A DNA stretch of 64,000 nt from the NCBI RefSeq assembly GCF_030812995.1, contig NZ_JAUSTT010000025.1, forward strand, positions 1 to 64,000, read 5' to 3'. The position numbers and the translations under genes were made by a program. This stretch comes from Bacillus chungangensis. GTDB taxonomy: Bacteria; Bacillota; Bacilli; Bacillales; Bacillaceae_C. The notes below the pieces were generated by a model. It saw nothing but the letters and a program-made list of their open reading frames with translations, searched no databases and had not been told where the DNA came from. Shown here piece by piece: positions 31,473 through 39,413 of this stretch (positions are counted from its first letter, which is position 1; the number at the start of each line of letters is the position of its first letter).

Positions 31473-32573
31473 TTAAATCCGTGCATATCGGCTAATATTT
31501 AACAACACGCCAATTGCAAGCAGCATGAGGGTAAGAGACGAGCCGCCATAGCTTAGAAAAGGAAGCGTGATGCCTGTTACAGGAATAAGCCCTGTCACAA
31601 CACCAATATTTATCATTACTTGGATCGCGATCATTGAAATGATGCCAACCGCTAGAAAGCTTCCATATAGATCCGGGGCTGACAGGGCAATTCGAATCCC
31701 GCGCCATAGCATGAGGGCAAAGAGCAATAGCACAAAACTTGCTCCAATGAAGCCTAGCTCTTCAGCAACAATCGAAAAAATAAAATCTGTTTGTGGTTCG
31801 GGCAAATAAAAGAATTTTTGGATGCTTTCGCCCAGCCCTAAACCAAATAGCCCCCCTGGACCAATTGCATAAAGGGATTGAATGATTTGAAAACCACTTT
31901 TTAATGGATCTTGCCATGGGTCTAAAAAAGAAGTAATGCGATCCATACGATAAGGTGCGGAAAGAATAAGGCCAACAAACCCACTAATGCCAAGCATCCC
32001 TAAAACAGCAAAATGCATGATTCTTGCCCCCGCAATAAAAATCATAATGACACATGTGCCAATCATCACTGTACCAGTTCCTAAATCGGGCTGGAGCATG
32101 ATCAATCCAAACGCTAAAAAAACGAGCGACAACGTTGGCAAAAGCCCTTTTTTAACTGTTGTGATATGTTTTTGATGCTCAGATAAAAACTTTGCTAAAA
32201 AAACGATCATTGCAAGTTTAATAAATTCGGACGGCTGAATCGAAAAAGCACCAACGCCAATCCAGCTTCTTGAACCATTTCTTTCAAGGCCAATTCCTGG
32301 AATTAACACAATAATTAGAAGTAAGAAACAAAAGATGAGCAGAGGCTTGGACCACTTTCTCCAAGTCCAAAAGTCAATGCCCATCATAAAAAACATGGCA
32401 ACTACTCCAATGCCTGCAAAAAGCATTTGTCTTTTAGCGAAGTAAAGAGAATCTTGAAACTTGTAATCTGCCCAAACGGCGCTTGCACTGTACACCATAA
32501 TCAAACCAATTGCCAGCAAAGCTAAAGTAACGAACAACAGCATAAAATCGGGATTTGTTTTTTTAAATGGCAA
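31473..32573 (-). CDS. spoVE: SEDS-family peptidoglycan polymerase SpoVE
   Basis: This membrane glycosyltransferase of the FtsW/RodA/SpoVE family polymerises lipid II; SpoVE works with SpoVD in spore-cortex synthesis. The 366 residues have ten hydrophobic segments and the SEDS signatures RNGSRSWIGVGAFSIQPSEF, QPDLGTGTVM and LPFLSYGGSSL. The position between murD and murG and the close match to the B. subtilis protein as I remember it favour SpoVE over FtsW. The start is a TTG with GAGGTG 6 nt upstream. Confidence 0.93.
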   Translation of the reverse strand: MPFKKTNPDFMLLFVTLALLAIGLIMVYSASAVWADYKFQDSLYFAKRQMLFAGIGVVAMFFMMGIDFWTWRKWSKPLLIFCFLLLIIVLIPGIGLERNGSRSWIGVGAFSIQPSEFIKLAMIVFLAKFLSEHQKHITTVKKGLLPTLSLVFLAFGLIMLQPDLGTGTVMIGTCVIMIFIAGARIMHFAVLGMLGISGFVGLILSAPYRMDRITSFLDPWQDPLKSGFQIIQSLYAIGPGGLFGLGLGESIQKFFYLPEPQTDFIFSIVAEELGFIGASFVLLLFALMLWRGIRIALSAPDLYGSFLAVGIISMIAIQVMINIGVVTGLIPVTGITLPFLSYGGSSLTLMLLAIGVLLNISRYARI

Positions 32574-32623
32574 GTTCTACACCTCGGGAGGACATATTAG
32601 AGCTTTACTAGAAATGAGAGCCC

Positions 32624-33976
32624 TTATAAAAGCTTATGCACTGCATCAATAAAAATATCACCGCGTTCTTCAAATGTTCGATATTGATCCCAGCTCGCAC
32701 AAGCAGGAGATAATAGAATGACATCCCCTTCATCAGATAACTCATAGGCTGCAGGAACAGCCTTTGCTACATTATCGACACGCTGAATCATTTCTATTCC
32801 TGCATCTCGTCCCGCCTGTTCAATTTTTTCTGCTGTTTCCCCAAAAGTAATCAATGCCTTAACATGGGATAATACTGGAACAAGTTCAGTAAATTCATTT
32901 CCCCTATCAAGGCCTCCCGCTAACAAAATCGTTGGTGCGTGAAATGCTTGTAAAGCTTTTTTCGTTGCTAATATGTTCGTCGCCTTTGAATCATTATAAA
33001 ATAAGCGTCCTGCGATTTCACAGACAAATTGTGTTCGATGCTTGACACCTTGAAAAGATGTTAACACTTGGCAAATAGCTGTATTGCTTACTTGACTTAA
33101 TTTTGCTGCTGCAATTGCAGCAAGTATATTTTCAAGATTATGGCTGCCTGGAAGGACGATGTCTTGCTGTTCTATCACCTTTTCACCACGAAACATGATT
33201 ACACCATTCTTTACGGAACAGCCATTTTCAATATATCTCGAAGCAGAAAATGGGATCACTTGTGCTGTGGTTTTTTCCGCTGCTTTCATTATCATTTTTT
33301 GATCGCCATTTACAATAAAATAGTCTTGCTCATGCTGGTTGCCAGTAATATTTAATTTCGTTTCTGCATAAGCTTCTCTTGTCCCATGGTAGTCAAGATG
33401 AGCATCATAAATATTTGTGATAACCGCAATATTTGGACGAAAAGCAGAGATCCCCATTAATTGAAAAGAAGACAGCTCCATTACGATTGTCTCCTCTTTT
33501 TTGGCTGTTTCTGCTACAAATGAGGCAGGCGTCCCAATATTACCAGCAACAAGCGGTTTTTGCCCATCTGCTGCCAGCATTTCATAAATTAATGTAGTCG
33601 TAGTCGTTTTTCCGTTAGTACCAGTAATCCCAATGATATTTGCTTCCGAAACAAGATAAGCAAGTTCGACTTCAGTGATAATTGGAAGCCCTTGTTCCCT
33701 CGCACGAGATACTAATGGATTCGTATACGGTATGCCAGGATTTTTCACCATTAGCTCAAATCCCTCATCTAATAAAGCGAGTGGATGCTCGCCGCATATC
33801 ACTTTAATCCCCTTTTCCAGCAACCCTTGAGCATCGGGATTTTCAGAAAAAGGTTTATAGTCATTGACTGTTACAAATGCTCCAAGCTTATGTAAAAGAA
33901 GCGCAGCACTAACGCCGCTTTTTGCAAGTCCTAGAACTAATATTTTTTTATGTTTGAATTGATTGATCATTTTCAC
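32624..33976 (-). CDS. murD: UDP-MurNAc-L-alanine:D-glutamate ligase
   Basis: This enzyme adds D-glutamate to UDP-MurNAc-L-Ala. The GTG at 33976 (GAGGTG 10 nt upstream, inside the end of mraY) gives 450 residues; the ATG at 33970 is the alternative. It shows the N-terminal nucleotide-binding fold (KKILVLGLAKSG), the ATP loop GITGTNGKTTT (about 117), NIYDAHLDYHG and the C-terminal ligase domain with LSPACASWDQY. It starts 1 nt after the mraY stop. Confidence 0.96.
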   Translation of the reverse strand: MKMINQFKHKKILVLGLAKSGVSAALLLHKLGAFVTVNDYKPFSENPDAQGLLEKGIKVICGEHPLALLDEGFELMVKNPGIPYTNPLVSRAREQGLPIITEVELAYLVSEANIIGITGTNGKTTTTTLIYEMLAADGQKPLVAGNIGTPASFVAETAKKEETIVMELSSFQLMGISAFRPNIAVITNIYDAHLDYHGTREAYAETKLNITGNQHEQDYFIVNGDQKMIMKAAEKTTAQVIPFSASRYIENGCSVKNGVIMFRGEKVIEQQDIVLPGSHNLENILAAIAAAKLSQVSNTAICQVLTSFQGVKHRTQFVCEIAGRLFYNDSKATNILATKKALQAFHAPTILLAGGLDRGNEFTELVPVLSHVKALITFGETAEKIEQAGRDAGIEMIQRVDNVAKAVPAAYELSDEGDVILLSPACASWDQYRTFEERGDIFIDAVHKLL

Positions 33977-33977
33977 T

Positions 33978-34952
33978 TTACATCCACACCTCAATATAAA
34001 TTCCTAAAACAGCACAAAGAAAGCCTACCGACCAGAACGTGACAACTACTCTCCATTCCGACCAGCCAACAAGCTCATAGTGATGGTGCAGTGGACTCAT
34101 TTTAAAAATCCTTTTACCCGTCGTCTTAAAGGATATCACTTGTAGAATAACCGATAGGGTTTCAATGACGAAAACACCGCCAATAACGACTAATATGAGT
34201 TCTAAATGTGTCATTAATGCAATTGCTGCGATGGCACCGCCCAAAGCGAGAGAACCGGTATCGCCCATAAACACCTTTGCTGGATGAGCATTAAAAACAA
34301 GAAAACCAAGTACACTCCCAACAATTGCGACTGAAAATATCGCAATATCGTACTGTGACTGATTCCATGCTAAAACGGCAAACGCACCAAAAGCGATTGC
34401 TGCAGTTCCTGAAACAAGGCCGTCCAGCCCATCCGTTAAGTTAACGGCATTAGAAAAGCCTACCAACCAAAAAACAACAATCCCAATGTATAGCCATCCC
34501 ATCTCAATAGATGCATCAGTAAACGGGAGCGATATCGCTGTAGAAAATCCCTGCCACTTCATGATGAGAAAAAAAACAATTGAAATAAGCAATTGTCCAA
34601 TAAGCTTCTGCTTTGAAGTGAGGCCTAAATTTCTTTTCATTGCGACTTTAATAAAGTCATCTAAAAACCCGAGAAGACCAAAACCAACTGTAACAAAGAG
34701 CAGCAAGTAAATCTCAGTACTCCATTCGGAAAATAACCCCGTCATCGTCAAGGCTGTAATAATGATGGAGAAAAGAAAGACAATCCCGCCCATCGTCGGT
34801 GTTCCTTGCTTTTTCTGATGCGATTTCGGCCCCTCTTCCCGAATGCTCTGACCAAACTTTAGTCTTCTTAAAAAGGGAATAAAGATCGGAGAAAGCAAAA
34901 CCGTAGCCAAAAATCCCATCAAGATTGTATATAAAATAACCTTTTCAAACAA
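33978..34952 (-). CDS. mraY: Phospho-N-acetylmuramoyl-pentapeptide transferase
   Basis: This membrane enzyme transfers phospho-MurNAc-pentapeptide to undecaprenyl phosphate, forming lipid I. The 324 residues have ten hydrophobic segments, the DDFIK aspartate pair at about 116, [12 protein letters not shown] (about 170) and the histidine motif [10 protein letters not shown] (about 285). The start is a TTG; its Shine-Dalgarno (AGGGGAT) lies inside the last codons of the MurF-N-like gene, so the two are coupled. Confidence 0.97.
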   Translation of the reverse strand: MFEKVILYTILMGFLATVLLSPIFIPFLRRLKFGQSIREEGPKSHQKKQGTPTMGGIVFLFSIIITALTMTGLFSEWSTEIYLLLFVTVGFGLLGFLDDFIKVAMKRNLGLTSKQKLIGQLLISIVFFLIMKWQGFSTAISLPFTDASIEMGWLYIGIVVFWLVGFSNAVNLTDGLDGLVSGTAAIAFGAFAVLAWNQSQYDIAIFSVAIVGSVLGFLVFNAHPAKVFMGDTGSLALGGAIAAIALMTHLELILVVIGGVFVIETLSVILQVISFKTTGKRIFKMSPLHHHYELVGWSEWRVVVTFWSVGFLCAVLGIYIEVWM

Positions 34953-34954
34953 TA

Positions 34955-35404
34955 TTATCCCCTGCCTGTCTTTTCTCGGTATATATTGATCGTTTTGCGC
35001 AATAACGCACGTTCATTTTTACAAGCTAAATCATATGTTATTTTTTCGTTGTTATTTGTATAAAACACAAAATGTGTCACATTATCTTCCATTTCTTTCT
35101 CAATTTTCTCCATGTATACGTCAGCAATTTGTAAAAATGCTTTTAGCGGATTGCTCACGAAAAAGACTGGGAAATGGATAGGCAAGCTAGCAGGCAATGG
35201 AGTGTTTTTTTCCCATACAGCAGCAACAGCTCCATTTTGAATTGCTGTGCTTAACACTTTGCCTTTATCTTCAGAAAGTGGAATAAATAATCCCATTTTT
35301 TGCTGAACAGAGGCATCAATGGAGACCATCCTAAAGAAAAAGTTACGCAAATCATAACCGCTTGTATAAGGAAACAAAGAAGAAACTTCACAATACAAAA
35401 GCAT
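34955..35404 (-). CDS. Stand-alone MurF/MurE N-domain-like protein
   Basis: This encodes 149 residues with an AAGGAG Shine-Dalgarno 9 nt before the ATG and its stop 2 nt before the mraY start. Residues about 25-100 resemble the N-terminal UDP-MurNAc-binding domain of Mur ligases, closest to MurF ([54 protein letters not shown]). The ATP-binding GTNGKT domain and the C-terminal ligase domain are missing. The last 50 residues ([24 protein letters not shown]) match nothing I know. It is not an obvious pseudogene: the frame is intact, the ribosome site is good and it is coupled to mraY. It could be a murF remnant kept for a binding or regulatory role. B. subtilis has no gene here. Confidence 0.75.
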   Translation of the reverse strand: MLLYCEVSSLFPYTSGYDLRNFFFRMVSIDASVQQKMGLFIPLSEDKGKVLSTAIQNGAVAAVWEKNTPLPASLPIHFPVFFVSNPLKAFLQIADVYMEKIEKEMEDNVTHFVFYTNNNEKITYDLACKNERALLRKTINIYREKTGRG

Positions 35405-35508
35405 GTGTATTTGCTCCTTTCACCCTATTTTAAGAAACCGCCTAAAACACTACCTGCATAAAACGATCTATTAGAGAGAATGCTTTATTCATAAAATATT
35501 TACTCCAA

Positions 35509-36969
35509 CTAGACGTTCTTCATTGCTTTAAGTGCTACCTTGCGATCATCAAAATCAAACACTTGATCCCCGATAATTTGATATGTTTCATGACCTTTTC
35601 CAGCGATTAATACGACATCTCCAGCTTGAGCAGACCGGATCGCTGCAAATATGGCTTCTTTACGATCGGTTATCGCTTCATACTGCTTGCCAACAACACC
35701 TGCTTCCATTTCTTCAATAATTGTTCTTGGATCTTCGCTCCGAGGATTATCAGAAGTAAAAATTGGATTTGTCGCATATTCACAAGCAATTTTTGCCATT
35801 AAAGGCCGCTTTGTCCGATCGCGATCCCCGCCGCAGCCAACGACAACAAAAATCCTTTTCTCAGCAAACTGCTTTATTGTTGTCAGTACATTCTTAAGGC
35901 TGTCAGGTGTATGAGCATAATCGACGATTACAGTATATGGTTTCTTCCCATCCACCTGCTCAAAACGGCCAGCAATTGCGGTCATCTTTTCCATTGACGC
36001 TACAATAGAAGGGAGAGGAAGTTTTGCTGCAAATCCGCAAGCAATAGCAGCCAGTACATTGTAAACACTAAATTTTCCAATTAACTGCAAGTTCACTGGC
36101 ATACTTCCTGTCGGAGTTGTCAATGTAAAAGTTGTTCCTTTTGCATTCATTTTAATATTTGTTGCCATAATATCTGCATCATGATCGATTCCATATGTTA
36201 TCACGTGGGCGGCAGTACCTACTAAATAGTCAGATGCTGCTTCATCATCAGCATTCATAATCGCAACTTTCGGCTTTGTAAATGAGTAGGTATTTCCTAA
36301 TTGAGAAAATAACAGCCCCTTCGCCTGTTTGTACGCTTCCATCGTTTCATGGTAATCGAGATGATCTTGAGTTAAATTGGTAAAAATTGCAATATTAAAA
36401 TCACAGCCGTAGACCCTTCCTTGGATAAGTGCATGAGAAGAAACCTCCATGATGGCTGTTTCGACATTTGCATCACACATTTGTCGAAATGTTTGCTGAA
36501 GGGTTAAACTGTCTGGTGTTGTATTGACCGTTTCTAAAATTTCTTGGCCAATTTTTCGATACATTGTTCCAATTAATCCAGTTTCCTGCCCATTGTCTCT
36601 AAGCATCTGTTCAATTAAATGACTAGTTGTCGTTTTTCCATTCGTACCAGTAATACCAATCAAACGCAACTGTTTAGTAGGCTGTTGATAAAACGCATCC
36701 GCTAGTATTGCCATCGCTCGTTTAGTGTCGTTAACGATGATAACTGGAACGGCAATATTAACTAAAGGCTTTTCAGAAACAATAGCTGCCGCCCCTTTTT
36801 TCACAGCAGCTTCAGCAAATTGGTGGCCGTCAAACTTACTTCCTCGGATACAGATAAATAGGCTGTCAGCTTCTACCTTGCGATGATCTTGAGTCAATGC
36901 TTTAATCTCTGGATTGTCTACTGGCATCGCTTGAAAGGGGAGAGCTTGCAATAGTGTATGTAATTTCAT
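35509..36969 (-). CDS. murE: UDP-MurNAc-tripeptide synthetase (meso-diaminopimelate adding)
   Basis: This enzyme adds meso-diaminopimelate to UDP-MurNAc-L-Ala-D-Glu. The ATG at 36969 gives 486 residues. The N domain is complete, the ATP loop is GITGTNGKTTTSH (about 107-119), and the DNPRSEDP motif (about 405) is the mark of meso-DAP rather than lysine specificity. In-frame sequence upstream to 37008 lacks similarity. It lies 315 nt downstream of spoVD, with hairpin sequence between, so it may have its own promoter. Confidence 0.97.
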   Translation of the reverse strand: MKLHTLLQALPFQAMPVDNPEIKALTQDHRKVEADSLFICIRGSKFDGHQFAEAAVKKGAAAIVSEKPLVNIAVPVIIVNDTKRAMAILADAFYQQPTKQLRLIGITGTNGKTTTSHLIEQMLRDNGQETGLIGTMYRKIGQEILETVNTTPDSLTLQQTFRQMCDANVETAIMEVSSHALIQGRVYGCDFNIAIFTNLTQDHLDYHETMEAYKQAKGLLFSQLGNTYSFTKPKVAIMNADDEAASDYLVGTAAHVITYGIDHDADIMATNIKMNAKGTTFTLTTPTGSMPVNLQLIGKFSVYNVLAAIACGFAAKLPLPSIVASMEKMTAIAGRFEQVDGKKPYTVIVDYAHTPDSLKNVLTTIKQFAEKRIFVVVGCGGDRDRTKRPLMAKIACEYATNPIFTSDNPRSEDPRTIIEEMEAGVVGKQYEAITDRKEAIFAAIRSAQAGDVVLIAGKGHETYQIIGDQVFDFDDRKVALKAMKNV

Positions 36970-37008
36970 GACTCCAATCCTTTCTGTTTGATCAAGAGCA
37001 GTGCACAA

Positions 37009-37323
37009 CTACTCCATTAATCCATTCTTTAGTGCTTTCATATTTGCTTGAACCTCATTGGAAGCATTCAATCGATTTGCAAATGAAAAGCTTCACAACT
37101 ATCGAACGCTTCCTTTCCGTTAGTAATATAAACCATGAGGCCACATTTTCATTCATAGATGTTTTTCTATTTTAACGGCAAGCGGACTTTCTTTATTATA
37201 TAAAAAGTGGAAAGTTTAGCAACTAGCAGCGTGCAGTTCTTTTTCCACTTTTCATCTTAAAGAAGGGGAACCAATGCCTCCTTATTACTTTAACATGTCA
37301 GAAAAAAGTTTGAAATCAATTCT
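37009..37323 (-). other. Gap between spoVD and murE with a long-loop hairpin
   Basis: These 315 nt hold no gene. AAAAGTGGAAA at 37203-37213 pairs with TTTCCACTTTT at 37242-37252; on the minus strand the distal arm ends in a T-run, so it may act as a weak spoVD terminator. A murE promoter is expected here, but I cannot single one out. Confidence 0.35.
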
Positions 37324-39237
37324 TCATTTTAGGAAAACACGTATAGTAGAGCCTGCTTCGACTTTCACACCTGGTTCTGGCGCTTGACCGATTACAATTT
37401 CTCCTTCGCCTTCGACATCAAGCTGTAAATGATCTTGTTGCTCTAAAAGCTCTTTCTTTGTTAATCCAATTAAATCAGGAACTTCTATCATAACTGGATC
37501 AAGCCAAGACGTTTCTTTTTCGAGCTGCCCTTTTCGAGGTTTAACTTCTAAAGCTCTGAGGCTATCTTCCATTATGTTGCCAACGATAGGTGCAGCGACT
37601 GTTCCACCAAATTGAACGGTTCCTTTCGGATTGTCAACGGCAGCATAAATAACAATTTGTGGATCATCAGCAGGGGCAAAGCCAATAAAGGAAACAATAT
37701 GATTGTTTTTTAAATAAACGCCATCTTTTGCTTTCTGAGCTGTTCCTGTTTTTCCTCCAACTCGAAATGACTCAATAAAAGCATTTCTGCCAGTACCTTG
37801 TGCAACAACGCTTTCTAATGCATGCCTCATTTTCTGTGAAGTTTCGCTTGAAATCACCTTTCTTTTTGCTGTTGGCGATTTCCTCATGATTACTTCTCCA
37901 GTCACAGGATCTACTAGCTCTTTCGCAATATAAGGCTGATATAAAGTACCGCCATTTACTGCTGCGGCAACAGCGGCTACTTGCTGAATCGGCGTTACCG
38001 AAACCCCCTGTCCAAACGAAGTCGTTGCTTGCTCCACTGGCCCAACGCGATCAAGATTAAATAGTATTCCAGTTCCTTCTCCAGCTAAATCGATCCCTGT
38101 TTTGGACCCAAATCCAAATTTTTTAATATACTCGAACAATTTTTCTTTTCCTAAGCGCTCTCCAAGTTCTACAAACCCAGGGTTACAAGAGTTTTGCACG
38201 ACTTCTAAAAATGTTTGGCTTCCATGTCCACCGCTTTTCCAACAGCGCAGCTTTCTGCCTCCTACTTTCGCATGACCCGGGTCGAAAAAATGATCATTTT
38301 CCAAATTTACTTTTCCTTCCTCTAATGCTGCGGCCAACGTAATGATTTTAAAGGTGGATCCAGGCTCATACGTACTCCATATCGGTAAATTGCGGTTATA
38401 AATTTCTTGTGGTACTGTCTGAAATTCTTCTGGATGAAACGTTGGCCTGCTCGCCATACCAAGTATTTCCCCATTGTTTGGGTTCATAGCGATAGCAATA
38501 ATCCCATCAGGATTGTATTTTGCTTCTGCATCATCCAACTCTCTTTCCATTATCGTTTGAATTTTAGAGTCAATTGTCAGCTTTAAATGTGCCCCATCAA
38601 CTGGAGCATCATAATCATCAGACATATCCGGCAATCTTCTTCCTTTTGCATCTGAATAAAACTGGACAGAGCCCCGTTCTCCGCTAAGTTCCTCATCATA
38701 GGAAAGCTCCAAGCCCATGAGCCCTTGATTATCAATCCCAGTAAAGCCAAGTACATGAGATAAATAAGCGCCAAATGGATAATGCCGCTTAGAGTCTTCT
38801 GCAATGTACACACCCTTTAGCTTTAAGGCGCGAACTTCATTTGCTTTTTCAAAGGAAAGCTTGCGACCCTCTGGAATTCTTTCAATCATAGATTGTTTTG
38901 TTAAATATTGATATGCTTTTTCCACAGACATATTTAAAACCCTAGCAAGCTTTTCAGCCGCTTCAGCTGGATTTTCAATTTGGCGCGGAACGACATAAAC
39001 AGTAGGTGCACTTTGATTTGTTGCTAAAGCAACTCCATTCCGATCAATTATTTCGCCGCGTTCTGGTTCGAAAGGAATATTTCTACTCCATAAATCTCGA
39101 GCTTTATCCGTAAGCATATTGCCCATAAAAAATTGTACATAGCCTAAACGCACGTTAATAATAAAAAAAATGAATAAACCGATAAGCAGAGTGATTGTTA
39201 ACCTTCTCCGAACAGTAACAGCTGATACCCTTTTCAC
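37324..39237 (-). CDS. spoVD: Sporulation-specific penicillin-binding protein SpoVD
   Basis: This class B transpeptidase acts with SpoVE to build the spore cortex. The 637 residues start at a GTG (GAGGGGG Shine-Dalgarno) and have an N-terminal anchor (about 12-30), the dimerisation domain, and a transpeptidase domain with the active-site STFK in YEPGSTFKII (Ser at about 297), the SCN motif in VQNSCNPGF and KTGTAQ (about 490). One C-terminal PASTA domain follows (VPDLIGLTKKELL to the end). The surface cysteines known to be redox-controlled in B. subtilis may correspond to those in LRCWKSGG and SCNPG. A candidate sigma-E promoter lies upstream. Confidence 0.96.
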   Translation of the reverse strand: MKRVSAVTVRRRLTITLLIGLFIFFIINVRLGYVQFFMGNMLTDKARDLWSRNIPFEPERGEIIDRNGVALATNQSAPTVYVVPRQIENPAEAAEKLARVLNMSVEKAYQYLTKQSMIERIPEGRKLSFEKANEVRALKLKGVYIAEDSKRHYPFGAYLSHVLGFTGIDNQGLMGLELSYDEELSGERGSVQFYSDAKGRRLPDMSDDYDAPVDGAHLKLTIDSKIQTIMERELDDAEAKYNPDGIIAIAMNPNNGEILGMASRPTFHPEEFQTVPQEIYNRNLPIWSTYEPGSTFKIITLAAALEEGKVNLENDHFFDPGHAKVGGRKLRCWKSGGHGSQTFLEVVQNSCNPGFVELGERLGKEKLFEYIKKFGFGSKTGIDLAGEGTGILFNLDRVGPVEQATTSFGQGVSVTPIQQVAAVAAAVNGGTLYQPYIAKELVDPVTGEVIMRKSPTAKRKVISSETSQKMRHALESVVAQGTGRNAFIESFRVGGKTGTAQKAKDGVYLKNNHIVSFIGFAPADDPQIVIYAAVDNPKGTVQFGGTVAAPIVGNIMEDSLRALEVKPRKGQLEKETSWLDPVMIEVPDLIGLTKKELLEQQDHLQLDVEGEGEIVIGQAPEPGVKVEAGSTIRVFLK

Positions 39238-39269
39238 AAAACGAACCCCCTCATTTTTCGGCTCGTTCT

Positions 39270-39298
39270 ACTATATGCCTGTACAAAATTCAATAGAA
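39270..39298 (-). promoter_or_regulatory. Candidate sigma-E promoter of spoVD
   Basis: Minus strand TTCTATT (39292-39298), a 14-bp spacer, then CATATAGT (39270-39277), with transcription expected about 28 nt before the start codon. The -10 differs from the sigma-E consensus CATAYNHT at one position. B. subtilis spoVD is sigma-E dependent. Confidence 0.45.
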
Positions 39299-39327
39299 CA
39301 GCCCTTCCTTACTTGAAAGGGCTGTTC
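39296..39327 (-). terminator. Hairpin between pbpB and spoVD
   Basis: A perfect 11-bp stem GAACAGCCCTT/AAGGGCTGTTC with a 10-nt loop is followed on the minus strand by a weak T-run. It could end the mraZ-pbpB transcript just before the spoVD promoter, which overlaps its distal arm. Confidence 0.6.
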
Positions 39328-39413
39328 ATCTTTATACAGCTAAAAGGTAAAAACTCGTTGGATCTTCTAAACAGTCTAAGTAGAATCTCATTGGATCCGC
39401 AAAAGAAGATCAC

